Shown one piece after another: positions 6,934-15,576 of a DNA stretch of 64,000 nt. The notes under the pieces are model-generated. The model saw only the letters and a program-made list of their open reading frames with translations. It ran no database searches and was not told the DNA's origin. Within the stretch, counting starts at the first letter, position 1; the number at the start of each line of letters is the position of its first letter. The stretch is from Microbacteriaceae bacterium (GTDB lineage Bacteria > Actinomycetota > Actinomycetes > Actinomycetales > Microbacteriaceae), in assembly GCA_019638805.1 (NCBI GenBank), contig JAHBTA010000001.1, positions 186,001 to 250,000 on the forward strand, read 5' to 3'. The position numbers and the translations under genes were made by a program.

Positions 6934-9900
6934 TCCCCTTCCGGCCCGGTGCCGGCGTTCGCGTCGGGCCGGTGCTGGGCGTGGAGCGCGTCCGCCGCGA
7001 TGTCGGCGATCTGCCCGATAAATGCGGGATCCGTCATGTACGACTGGATCTCCTTGGCCTCGTTCACCGTCTTCAGAACCGCGAGTCCGACGGCTCCGCT
7101 GAAACCCTCGGACGCTTTGAGCTGGGCGACCGTGTTGTTCTTCGCCATCGCCACCGCCTCCTCGTTGGCGTCGAGAAATCCCCAGAACGTCGTGATGAAG
7201 CCCGAGACGCTCTCGGGGCTGACATCAACGCCCTTTGCCTTGAACATCTCGTTGACTTTGTCAATGGCCTCGTCTAGCGGGCCGCGCTTCGGCGCGGCGC
7301 TGCCTGCGTGCTCGCCGTCGAAGATCGGGAGCTTGATGCCCTCACCGCTGCCCTCACTAATCGAGTGGTCCTCCTCGATCGTGGACGGAACGAGCTTGAC
7401 ACCGGAGAGCTGCACTCCCTCGAGGAAGCTGTCATCACGGTCGTCGCCATCGGAGTGGAGGTTCCGGCCGAGCAGCGTCGCGAGGATGGCTCGGCGGTGT
7501 AGTTCGGGGTCCTGATAGTCGACGATCTGGCTGAGGAACTGCCAGGCGTTGCGATAGCCGAGCACGTCAGCGCGGAACGCTTCCAGCTCCTCTTTGCGCT
7601 TTTTGTCCTTCGAGAGCACCGCCTGCCTCCACTGGCCGTTCCACCGGCTCTTGATCGGCGACAGCGCCTTGGCGATCACCTCGCCACCCAGGACCGAGAG
7701 GAACGCATCGGCCACTGCATCCATCTCGTCGTGCGTGTAGAGCCCTGAGGTGTCCAGGCGCTCTCCCACGGTGATCAGTGCGTTGGGGTCGACGTCGCCG
7801 TCGACGTGCGCGTCGGAGTAGTAGAGCTTGAAGTCCGCCTGGACGCTGGCCGGAGTGTTGCGGAAGTCGACGACCATCGGCGCGGTTTTGCCCGGGTAGA
7901 TGCGGTTTAGTCGGGACAGAGTCTGCACTGTGGCCACGCCGGAGAGCTTCTTGTCGACGTACATCGCCATCAGGCGCGGCTCATCGAAGCCGGTCTGAAA
8001 CTTGTTAGCGACGATGAGGACGCGGTAGATGCCTTCCTCGCGGAAGGCCTTTCCCACGTCGCTGACGCCGTTGACGGACACCTCGGTGACGCTCTCGCCA
8101 TCTTCGTCAGTGAGCGAGCCGGAGAACGCCGCTAGGGTGTGCAGATCATAGCCCCTCTCGGCGATGTAGGCGTCCATCTTCCGTGACCAGCTCAGCGCCT
8201 CCATGCGCGAGCTGGTCACGACCATGGCGCGAGCCTGTCCGCCAAGCAGGGGCTGCACATTACGGCGGAAGTGCTCGACGACGACCCGCACCTTCTGCGC
8301 GATCGCGGTCGGGTGGAGCCTGGCATAGCGGACGATGGTTGAGACCGCTTCACCGGTGTTGACCTGGATCTCGCTCTCCGACTCCTCGCCATCCAAGGTG
8401 TTCTTCACCCGCAGGAACATGTCGTAGGTCGAGTAGTTGCTGAGGACGTCGAGGATGAAGCCCTCCTCGATCGCCTGGGCCATCGTGTAGGTGTCGAACG
8501 CTTCCCAACGGCCATCACGCTCGGTGCCGAACAGGCGCAGGGTCTTCCCCTTCGGAGTCGCAGTCAGCGCGACGAACGTGATGTTCGCCGACGCCGCGAT
8601 GGCCGAGTCCTTGGCTGCCAGGAGATCATCGGCGCTGATCTCCTCGTCGGGGTCCACATCGACGTCGACGAGCAGTTCCTTGAGTTGCTTGGCCGCGGAG
8701 CCGGACTGCGAGGAGTGCGCCTCGTCTGCGACGACGGCCCAGCGCCGACCACGTAGCTCCTGGGTACCCTCGATGAGCTTCATGACCTCGGGGAAGGTCT
8801 GCAGGGTGCAGGTGATGATGTGGTCGCCTTCGACGAGCGCCTTCTTCAGCTGCGGTGACTTCGCCCCGGACTTTTCGCCCACGGCCACGACGAGGCCCTT
8901 GCTCGACTGCACCAGGTTCATGTCGTCGCGGATGTTCTCATCGAGCACCGTACGGTCGGTGACGACGATGACCGAGTCGAAGGTCGATTTCGAGTCGGCG
9001 TTCATGTGCCGAATGAGTCGGTGGCTCAGCCACGCGATCGTCTTAGTCTTCCCCGAACCAGCGGAGTGCCAGATCAGGTAGCGCTTGCCCGGGCCGTTCT
9101 CCTCGATGTCTGCGACGACGCGCTCGACGGCGCGCAACTGGTGGAAGCGCGGGAATACGAGACGGCCGTCGTCCTTCTTGCCGGACTTGCCCGGCTCGAA
9201 GAGCGCGAAGTCCTTGAGGATTCTCATGAAGGTCGGCCGCGCGAGGATCTCGCGCCAGAGGTAGTTGGTCGACGAGCCCGTGCTCGACGGCGGGTTCCCC
9301 TCGTGACCGTCATGGCCTTGGTTGAAGGGCAGGAAGACCGTGTCACCGCCCTGGAGCTTGGTCGTCATGTACACGAGGTCGTTGGAAACCGCGAAGTGAA
9401 CGAGGGCGCGGCCGGGCGCGAGGAGTGGACGGCTCCTGCCGGGCTTGCGATCCTCCTTGTACTGGCGGATCGCGTGGTTCACCGACTGCGTGTTGTCGGT
9501 CTTGAGCTCCATGGTGACCACCGGCAGACCGTTGGCCAGGAGCACAACGTCGATGCTCTCGTTCGTCTTCGTGTCGAAGCGCACCTGGCGCAGGATCCGC
9601 AGCCTCACGGTCTCTGCCGCCTCGACGACCTCGGTCAGGTTCGGGTTCGCCGGAGGGAACGCCATCATCGGGCCGAACTTCGCCGCGGGGCGGCCGATCT
9701 GGGCATAGGAGAAGCCCTTCCGCAGCACTCCGAGGAGGCCGCCGACCGGGTGCCCGGTCGTCGGGTCCATCCGCGTCGCCTTCGCGAGCTCCCTGGTGAT
9801 GTGCTCGAGGAGCTTCCGCTCGGCCTCTGATCTCCCCTCGCCGACCAGGTCTCCGGGGACAGCCTTCTCGTACTCGTCTGGGTACTGGGTGGCCAGCCAG

Positions 9901-10043
9901 TGCAGCGCATCGGCTGGCACCATTGCCAGGCCGACGTCCCAGCCGGTCGGCTTCCCGTCCCCCTCGTACAGCCAGCCACGCTGGGCCAGTTCGGAGCAGA
10001 GGTTCTCCTCGAACCCTCGTTCCATCAGCTGCGCGTGGCTCAT
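6930..10043 (-). CDS. hsdR: Type I restriction endonuclease subunit R
   Basis: A 1037-aa restriction and translocation subunit. The N-terminal nuclease has IDVVLLANGLPVVTMELK with Asp165 and Glu179-x-Lys181 of the PD-(D/E)xK fold. The motor follows with Walker A HSAGSGKT at 326-333, DEAH at 440-443 and the SF2 motif III-like ALTATP. The length is usual for HsdR. It pulls DNA toward the HsdM2S complex and cuts far from the site when unmethylated DNA is met. The start overlaps the end of hsdS by 4 nt and its stop overlaps the XRE gene by 4 nt. All motifs look intact, so an active enzyme is likely. Confidence 0.96.
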   Translation of the reverse strand: MSHAQLMERGFEENLCSELAQRGWLYEGDGKPTGWDVGLAMVPADALHWLATQYPDEYEKAVPGDLVGEGRSEAERKLLEHITRELAKATRMDPTTGHPVGGLLGVLRKGFSYAQIGRPAAKFGPMMAFPPANPNLTEVVEAAETVRLRILRQVRFDTKTNESIDVVLLANGLPVVTMELKTDNTQSVNHAIRQYKEDRKPGRSRPLLAPGRALVHFAVSNDLVYMTTKLQGGDTVFLPFNQGHDGHEGNPPSSTGSSTNYLWREILARPTFMRILKDFALFEPGKSGKKDDGRLVFPRFHQLRAVERVVADIEENGPGKRYLIWHSAGSGKTKTIAWLSHRLIRHMNADSKSTFDSVIVVTDRTVLDENIRDDMNLVQSSKGLVVAVGEKSGAKSPQLKKALVEGDHIITCTLQTFPEVMKLIEGTQELRGRRWAVVADEAHSSQSGSAAKQLKELLVDVDVDPDEEISADDLLAAKDSAIAASANITFVALTATPKGKTLRLFGTERDGRWEAFDTYTMAQAIEEGFILDVLSNYSTYDMFLRVKNTLDGEESESEIQVNTGEAVSTIVRYARLHPTAIAQKVRVVVEHFRRNVQPLLGGQARAMVVTSSRMEALSWSRKMDAYIAERGYDLHTLAAFSGSLTDEDGESVTEVSVNGVSDVGKAFREEGIYRVLIVANKFQTGFDEPRLMAMYVDKKLSGVATVQTLSRLNRIYPGKTAPMVVDFRNTPASVQADFKLYYSDAHVDGDVDPNALITVGERLDTSGLYTHDEMDAVADAFLSVLGGEVIAKALSPIKSRWNGQWRQAVLSKDKKRKEELEAFRADVLGYRNAWQFLSQIVDYQDPELHRRAILATLLGRNLHSDGDDRDDSFLEGVQLSGVKLVPSTIEEDHSISEGSGEGIKLPIFDGEHAGSAAPKRGPLDEAIDKVNEMFKAKGVDVSPESVSGFITTFWGFLDANEEAVAMAKNNTVAQLKASEGFSGAVGLAVLKTVNEAKEIQSYMTDPAFIGQIADIAADALHAQHRPDANAGTGPEGE

Positions 10044-11257
10044 GCGGCGTCCTTCCGTCCAGTCACGACATCGAGTAGGAATGCGGACGCGCGCTCTACA
10101 AGGAGATCACGGAGTGTGGCGATCTTCGACAGCATGTCGTCGACTCGTCCTGTCACACCATCGAGGTGGTCAGCGATGCGTAGTTGCTCTTCCATCGGAG
10201 GCAACGGCATCGGCATCATGTCCAGGGACGTCTTCGTGACTCGCTGGGCGTTCGGGCGAACACCTGTCCCGATCGCTCCGAAATAGTCGACGTACCGAGG
10301 GCTACGGAGAAGGTGGTGCACGTAGCGCGGCTCGAAGCGCTTCGAGATCCAGAACGCTTTGTAGTCTGGACTGATGTATCCGGTGAGAGCCGAGACGCCG
10401 AGGCCCCCATGGTTAAGCCACATCATGTTGGCCGCGAGCTGGCCCGGGCGCACCACGCGATACTTGGAGACGTCGGACGAGGCCTGCTGGCCATCAGTTC
10501 GGGTGTTCAACTCCACGCCTCGGTACTCGGAGATCGAGAGGAGAGGCCCTGGGGGGGCGTCGCCGTTCCTCTCGGTGCTCTCAGTGAAGTCGTATCCGAA
10601 CTTGGTGCGATCCCAGTGCTCAGGCATTCCAGCCAGCGGGGACTGCGCGTCCTCGCTACGGCTCGCGTCGCCCTCGGAGAGACCGAACAGTTCGGCCGTG
10701 TCGATTGCCCGCGCACGAAGCGCTTCTGCCAGTTCATCGAGCTTCGCGACCATCGCGTCGACCTCGTCTAGCTTCGCTGCGAGCTCGCGTTGGGTCGCGA
10801 GCGGAGGCAACGGAACCCTGATCCGCGACATCCGCGTGAAATTCGTCGACCAGAGGTCGTCGACAATACCCGTGCCCCACCGGAAGAACTCGTCCTGGAA
10901 CGCGATGCTGCGGAACAGATGGTGGCCGTACTCCGGGAGGAGGAGGTCCAGCTTCGGAGTCATCACGGAGTAGACGACCGAGACGCTCCCGTCCTGCCGC
11001 GCCAGCCCGGACGCCCCGCGCCGGTCGGACCGCGAGTTGATAACCAGGTCACCCTTTCGCACGAGCTTCCGGTCGCCTTCGGTCTGAGACTTGGCAACAC
11101 CCGCGAGCTGAGGCGTCACGCCCAGCTTTCCAACCGACAGCGGCGGGTAATCGGCCTCGCGGACCTTCTCGTTCCGCTCGACGACGACAGACCCGACCGG
11201 AGCCATGACGAAGGCGTGACTCTCGAGCAGTGACTGATGGACTGTCTGGTTGGTCAC
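10040..11257 (-). CDS. hsdS: Type I restriction-modification specificity subunit S
   Basis: A 405-aa specificity subunit with the usual two target-recognition domains, each followed by a conserved helical spacer. The first spacer region contains RIRVPLPPLATQRELAAKLDEVD (about residues 145-168) and the second ends MPLPPMEEQLRIADHLD near 360. The repeated PLPP-x-x-x-Q-x-x-I/L pattern is diagnostic. It reads the bipartite site recognised by the M2S and R2M2S complexes. It overlaps hsdM and hsdR by 4 nt each. The target sequence cannot be predicted from the protein alone. Both domains appear full length. Confidence 0.95.
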   Translation of the reverse strand: MTNQTVHQSLLESHAFVMAPVGSVVVERNEKVREADYPPLSVGKLGVTPQLAGVAKSQTEGDRKLVRKGDLVINSRSDRRGASGLARQDGSVSVVYSVMTPKLDLLLPEYGHHLFRSIAFQDEFFRWGTGIVDDLWSTNFTRMSRIRVPLPPLATQRELAAKLDEVDAMVAKLDELAEALRARAIDTAELFGLSEGDASRSEDAQSPLAGMPEHWDRTKFGYDFTESTERNGDAPPGPLLSISEYRGVELNTRTDGQQASSDVSKYRVVRPGQLAANMMWLNHGGLGVSALTGYISPDYKAFWISKRFEPRYVHHLLRSPRYVDYFGAIGTGVRPNAQRVTKTSLDMMPMPLPPMEEQLRIADHLDGVTGRVDDMLSKIATLRDLLVERASAFLLDVVTGRKDAA

Positions 11258-13200
11258 TGATCGCTCACCAGCTTGAACATGTCGATGAGCTCACCCATGA
11301 GTCCCTGCACCTCAGAGTCGATCTCGTCGAGCGGTCGCGGTGCTCGCGGCGTGTAGAAGATCCTGGTGAACGGAATCTCATTGCCGCGCTTCGCCTTGCC
11401 CGCATCCCACTGCGCGTCCGGGGAGAACGGGACTACCTCGCGCGCCATGTGCTCGGCCAGGTCTTCACTGAGAGGCACACGTTCGGTGATCTTCCACCCG
11501 CTCGACGTGACAGGACGTCCCTTCCTGTCAACTGCGAGGTCCGCCGACTCATCGATGACTGACATCGCCTGCATGACAGCATCAACGAGGCCAGCCGACG
11601 TCTTCAGGCCCGCCGACTTGGCTGCGTGAGGGAATGCCTTGGGCAGCGCATTCCAGCTCGCGCCATCGAGAGACTTCAGCACTGCCACGTGTCCATCTAC
11701 GAAGTCCTTCCGCTTCCGCAGCGCCTCAACGGCTTCGTCGCTGAATCGAGCCCTCAGTCGCGCCTGCTTGTAGACCGGCACGTCTTGGAACCGGAAGTCA
11801 TCGGGCGTCATCACGCGAGAGATGCTCGGGTCCGCGAGATCGAACGCCTTGTACGCCTCGAGTACTAGATCCCGATCAGCTGCGCTCATCTCCCGGCGCT
11901 TCTCGCCCATCGGTCGACGCAAGAGACTCCATTGGCCCGACCCATCGATCAGCTGGATCTTGCCCTTGCGCTCAGCGTTCTTGTTCGTGTCGAGGATCCA
12001 GACGTATGTCGGGATGCCAGTGCCGTAGAACATGCTGGGAGGTAAAGCCACGATGGCATCGATGAGATCTTCCTCAAGGAGCCACTCTCGGATCGCCGTC
12101 GGGCCTCTATCTCCGTTGAACAGCGGAGCCGCGTTGGAAACCACCGCGGCCCGTCCGCCCTGACCGTTCTTCCCTGCCGGGCTGAGCTTCGACGCACAGT
12201 GAGCCAAGAACAGCATCTGCCCGTCGCTGATGCTCGGGAGGCCGTGGCTGAACCGGGTACCGGGAGTCTGCGCCTGACCCCGCACGGACTTCTCCTCGAC
12301 CTCCCAATCGATTCCGAACGGAGGATTCGACAGCACATAGTCGAAGGTCTGCTGCTCGTAGAGGTCCTCGACGAGGGTGTTGCCCTGCTTGATGGCATCC
12401 GGGCGGCCACCCTGAATGAGGAGGTCGGCCTTGCCGAGGGCGAACGCTGATGGCATGAGTTCCTGACCATACAGAGTGATGTCGATCTTCTCATTCATGC
12501 GCTTCAACGCCTCCTGGGCTATCAGCAGCATGCCGCCAGAGCCGGCCGTCGGGTCGTAGATGGAGCGAGCCGTGCTCTCCCGGGCAAGGGTGTCATCGTC
12601 GTTCGCGATCAGAACGTCGACCATCAGCTTGATCGCGTCTCTCGGGGTGTAGAAGTTACCCGCCGCCTTGCCCTTCTTGTTGAATGCCCGGTACATGACA
12701 TCCTCGAAGACATCGCCCATGCCGGTGTCGCTGAGCTCCTTCGGGCCGAGCGGCAGGGTCGAGAAGTGCTTGACAACGGCGTGCAGGCGGTTGGCGTCGG
12801 CAAGGACTTTCGCGCGGCGGTTGAATTCGAATGAGACCCAGATGTCGGCGATGTTGTTCGAGAAGCCGTCGACGTAGCTCTTGAGGGACTTGTCCACGTT
12901 ATCGTCCACCGAGGCGATCGTCGCGAGGTCAAGCGGCGAGACGTTGTAGAAGCCCAGGCCGAACTTGTCCTTGACCGCGATGTCGATGAGGTGCTGCGGC
13001 ATGCCGGCGAAGGCGTCGACGTACTTGATGACGTCGTCCTTGCTGTCGGCAAGCATGCACTCCAGTCGGCGAAGCACAGTGAACGGCAGGATGTAATCGC
13101 CGTAGTCCTCCTCGTCGACAATGTTGCGCAAGTACTTGTCCGCCGTGTCCCAGACGATCCGCGCAGTCGTCCTCCTGGACGTCTCAACTGAATCGTTCAT
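11254..13200 (-). CDS. hsdM: Type I adenine-N6 DNA methyltransferase subunit M
   Basis: A 648-aa modification subunit. Residues 1-150 form the HsdM N-terminal helical domain. DPTAGSGGML at 216-225 is the SAM-binding motif and NPPF at 292-295 the adenine-methylation catalytic motif. GNFYTPRDAI at 181-190 is also typical. It methylates the site recognised through HsdS and forms the core of the restriction complex. It starts at an ATG preceded by AGGAAGAG and is first in the operon; the 350-nt upstream region carries its promoter and the shared 36-nt element. Length and motifs are complete. Confidence 0.96.
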   Translation of the reverse strand: MNDSVETSRRTTARIVWDTADKYLRNIVDEEDYGDYILPFTVLRRLECMLADSKDDVIKYVDAFAGMPQHLIDIAVKDKFGLGFYNVSPLDLATIASVDDNVDKSLKSYVDGFSNNIADIWVSFEFNRRAKVLADANRLHAVVKHFSTLPLGPKELSDTGMGDVFEDVMYRAFNKKGKAAGNFYTPRDAIKLMVDVLIANDDDTLARESTARSIYDPTAGSGGMLLIAQEALKRMNEKIDITLYGQELMPSAFALGKADLLIQGGRPDAIKQGNTLVEDLYEQQTFDYVLSNPPFGIDWEVEEKSVRGQAQTPGTRFSHGLPSISDGQMLFLAHCASKLSPAGKNGQGGRAAVVSNAAPLFNGDRGPTAIREWLLEEDLIDAIVALPPSMFYGTGIPTYVWILDTNKNAERKGKIQLIDGSGQWSLLRRPMGEKRREMSAADRDLVLEAYKAFDLADPSISRVMTPDDFRFQDVPVYKQARLRARFSDEAVEALRKRKDFVDGHVAVLKSLDGASWNALPKAFPHAAKSAGLKTSAGLVDAVMQAMSVIDESADLAVDRKGRPVTSSGWKITERVPLSEDLAEHMAREVVPFSPDAQWDAGKAKRGNEIPFTRIFYTPRAPRPLDEIDSEVQGLMGELIDMFKLVSDQ

Positions 13201-13501
13201 ACATGCTCTTCCTAATCATTGCCGCTGGGTTTGTATCAAAGACTTTACACGGAAGCTGTCAGCAACACGGCATTCCAGTGCGTGTCCTCGATGCACCACG
13301 CAGAGTAAGAGTCACTGGCATCGGTAACGATTATGATGGGAGCCCAGGAGCGTGCAACCATCACTAGCGGCCATGTCCGAACAGTTGATAACTACGAAAT
13401 TGAACAGGCCCGCGTTCTACCGTGCTGTTCAGAAGATCCCTGGCGAGCAATGGCGAAATCGCTACTGTACAAGAGGCGCAGCTTCACGTAGACGAGATCG
13501 A

Positions 13502-13520
13502 GCACCCATTTCTAGGGTGC
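13502..13520. promoter_or_regulatory. Short inverted repeat near shared element
   Basis: The sequence gcaccc-atttcta-gggtgc forms a 6-bp perfect inverted repeat 20 nt from the shared 36-nt element and about 300 nt upstream of hsdM. It could be an operator for the XRE protein or a hairpin; no functional evidence is visible. The rest of 13201-13627 holds no supportable gene. Confidence 0.35.
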
Positions 13521-13539
13521 AATTGTGATCTCGCGAGCC

Positions 13540-13575
13540 TCAGCAAGGAATGGAAAGTACACCTCGATGTATGCA
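13540..13575. promoter_or_regulatory. Shared 36-nt element, copy between hsdM and micro-protein B
   Basis: Second copy of the element at 5839-5874 (29 of 36 identical, core aatggaaagtacacc). It lies 340 nt upstream of hsdM on the minus side and 52 nt upstream of the micro-protein start at 13628 on the plus side, so it could belong to either transcript. Its presence ahead of both defence operons argues for a common regulator or a common module boundary. Confidence 0.5.
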
Positions 13576-13627
13576 CGAGTCTAGCTGCCATCCCGCCGCA
13601 AACGGGAAGGCAGGTACCCTCCTTGAT

Positions 13628-13786
13628 ATGGAAGTCACCGCGGACGAGAGCTATCGCACATGCTCTGAGTGCGGTAGCGACTGCGCCCCTGATCCGTTCG
13701 TGACTAACAAAGGCATCCAGATCGCCTTCATTTGCTCCGATTGTGGCCTTCATAGCATTATCAACCCGTTCGATACTGCCAGATAG
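13628..13786 (+). CDS. CSECG zinc-type micro-protein (52 aa), paralogue B
   Basis: A 52-residue protein from the ATG at 13628 to the stop at 13784-13786. It carries YRTCSECGSDC near residue 9, ICSDCG near 33 and ends SIINPFDTAR. Two CxxC-type pairs suggest one zinc ribbon; the paralogue at 246-407 replaces the last Cys by His. The two proteins are alignable along nearly their whole length, which supports coding of both. A longer frame begins upstream, but the homology starts only at this ATG. It stands alone between the R-M operon and the IS21 element. Function unknown; its repeated placement at both edges of the defence island is notable. Confidence 0.72.
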   Translation: MEVTADESYRTCSECGSDCAPDPFVTNKGIQIAFICSDCGLHSIINPFDTAR

Positions 13787-13865
13787 ACGGATCTGTCCAG
13801 TCTTAGGAGCCATCAACGTTATTTCGCTCGTGGTGGTGGCACTTGCATTTGTTGCGCAGATCTCG

Positions 13866-15505
13866 TGTGTCGGCGACGGTCGAGAACCAGGCCAAAACGA
13901 CGCTTGAAAACTAGGCCACCCAGACCAGATTGGATGGGTGATCTCCTTGGAAGATTGGGCTTTGATCAGGCGGCTTGTCGCGGAGGGTATTCCGCAACGT
14001 CAGGTGGCGCGGGATCTCGGCATTGCGCGAGCCACGGTGGCCTCGGCGGTGAGGTCGGATCGGCCGCCGAGGTATCAGCGGGCGCCGGTGCCGACGTCGT
14101 TCACCCCGTTCGAGGGACGGGTACGGGCGTTGTTGGCGGAGCACCCGTCGATGCCGGCGACGGTGATCGCGGAGCGGGTGGAGTGGTCGGGGTCGATCAC
14201 CTGGTTCCGGGAGAACGTGCGCCGGCTGCGGCCGGAGCATCGCCGGGTCGATCCTGCTGACCGGCTCACCTGGGTGGCGGGGGACGCGGCGCAGTGTGAT
14301 CTGTGGTTCCCGCCACGGAAGATCCCGCTCGAGGACGGCAGCGTAGCGACGTTGCCGGTGTTGGTGATCGTGGCCGCGCACTCACGGTTCGTGACGGCGC
14401 GGATGATCCCGACGCGGAAGACGGAGGACCTGCTGTTGGGGTCGTGGGAGCTGATCCGGCAGCTGGGGCGAGTGCCGCGCCGGCTGATCTGGGACAACGA
14501 GGCGGGCATCGGGCAGCGGGGCAGGCTCACCCGCCCGGTCGCCGCATTCGCTGGCACCCTCGCCACGAAGATCGTGCAGCTGCGGCCCTACGACCCGGAG
14601 TCCAAGGGCATCGTCGAGCGCCGCAACCGGTGGTTCGAGACGTCGTTCATGCCCGGCCGGACCTTCGCGTCCCCGGCGGATTTCAACACGCAGTTGCAGG
14701 ACTGGTTGGTGAAGGCGAACAGCAGGGTGGTGCGCACGATCAAGGCCCGCCCAGTGGATCTGATCGAACACGATCGAGCACGGATGCTGCCACTGCCGCC
14801 GATCCCGTTGCAGTTGGGGTGGCGAGAACGAGTCCGGCTCGGCAGGGACTACTACGTTCGCCTGGATGCGTCTGACTACTCGGTCGACCCGACCGCGATC
14901 GGACGGGTCGTGGATGTGATCGCCGACCTGGAACGGGTGAGAGTTCGCCTGGACGGGCAGGTCGTCGCCGATCACGCCCGGGTTTGGGCGCGCGGCAGCG
15001 TCATCACCGACCCGGCGCACGTGGAGAGCGCGAAACGGTTGCGGCAACAGTTCCAACAACCCCGCCCTGCCCCCGTCGGCGACGAGTTGATGCGAGACCT
15101 GGCGGACTATGACCGGGCGTTCGGGATCGAGACGGTCGCGTGATGGCTACGAAGACGACCGAGGCGGTCAAGCAGATCACCTACCTCGCCGGGGCGCTCA
15201 AAGCACCCCGGATCACCGAAGCCGCCGCGCGGATGGCCGACCAAGCGCGGGATGCGGGGTGGTCGTTCGAGGACTACCTCGCCGCGGTCCCCGAACGTGA
15301 AGTCTCCGCACGCAACGCGTCGGGCGCGGAGCTGAGGATCCGTGCGGCAGGGTTCCCGGCCCGTAAGACGCTGGAGGACTTCGACTGGGATCCGCAACCG
15401 GCCGCCCGGCAGCAGGTCGCCGCCCTCGCATCGGGTGGTTTCCTCCACGAAGCACAGAACGTGGTCCTGCTCGGCCCACCCGGCACGGGGAAGACCCACC
15501 TAGCA
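13866..15505 (+). mobile_element. IS21-family insertion sequence, right part deleted
   Basis: The left end begins near tgtgtcggcgacgg and shows repeated gagaaccaggcc / gaaaactaggcc blocks, the multiple terminal repeats usual for IS21 elements. Both istA and the start of istB are present. The element ends abruptly inside istB just after the Walker A codons, and no right inverted repeat is seen. The exact left boundary is uncertain by some tens of bases. The deletion fused the island to the DUF916-type locus. Confidence 0.75.
13938..15143 (+). CDS. istA: IS21-family transposase IstA
   Basis: A 401-aa transposase. The N-terminus has a helix-turn-helix (RRLVAEGIPQRQVARDLGIA, residues 11-30), followed by the integrase-like catalytic core with Asp116/Asp121 in GDAAQCDLWF, Asp186 in WDNEAG and Glu227 in PESKGIVERR. 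The C-terminal beta-barrel region (YYVRLDASDYSVDP) is also typical. It starts at GTG and its stop overlaps the istB start. The gene is full length, but without a complete IstB and right end the element is probably immobile unless helped by a complete copy. Confidence 0.93.
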   Translation: MISLEDWALIRRLVAEGIPQRQVARDLGIARATVASAVRSDRPPRYQRAPVPTSFTPFEGRVRALLAEHPSMPATVIAERVEWSGSITWFRENVRRLRPEHRRVDPADRLTWVAGDAAQCDLWFPPRKIPLEDGSVATLPVLVIVAAHSRFVTARMIPTRKTEDLLLGSWELIRQLGRVPRRLIWDNEAGIGQRGRLTRPVAAFAGTLATKIVQLRPYDPESKGIVERRNRWFETSFMPGRTFASPADFNTQLQDWLVKANSRVVRTIKARPVDLIEHDRARMLPLPPIPLQLGWRERVRLGRDYYVRLDASDYSVDPTAIGRVVDVIADLERVRVRLDGQVVADHARVWARGSVITDPAHVESAKRLRQQFQQPRPAPVGDELMRDLADYDRAFGIETVA

Positions 15506-15535
15506 CGCCCGATCGGGTGCCGGCTTCGTCCATGA
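15143..15535 (+). pseudogene. istB: IstB helper ATPase, 3' truncated
   Basis: Codes for the first about 120 residues of an IstB/DnaC-like AAA+ helper and then leaves homology. The N-terminal helical region and Walker A (GPPGTGKTHLA) are present; Walker B, sensor and arginine finger are lost. About half of the usual 250-260 residues are missing. The last ten codons (RPIGCRLRP) are foreign sequence that forms one arm of the following inverted repeat. Non-functional. Confidence 0.88.
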
Positions 15536-15551
15536 GGTCGGCACCCGATCG
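15510..15551. terminator. 13-bp inverted repeat, possible terminator remnant
   Basis: The arms cgatcgggtgccg and cggcacccgatcg are perfectly complementary with a 16-nt loop. No T-run follows. It lies exactly after the istB junction and 26 nt before the next gene. It is probably a terminator or hairpin of the gene that once preceded the DUF916-type gene. Confidence 0.45.
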
Positions 15552-15576
15552 CTCTTGTCGTCAGGAGAACCCACCC

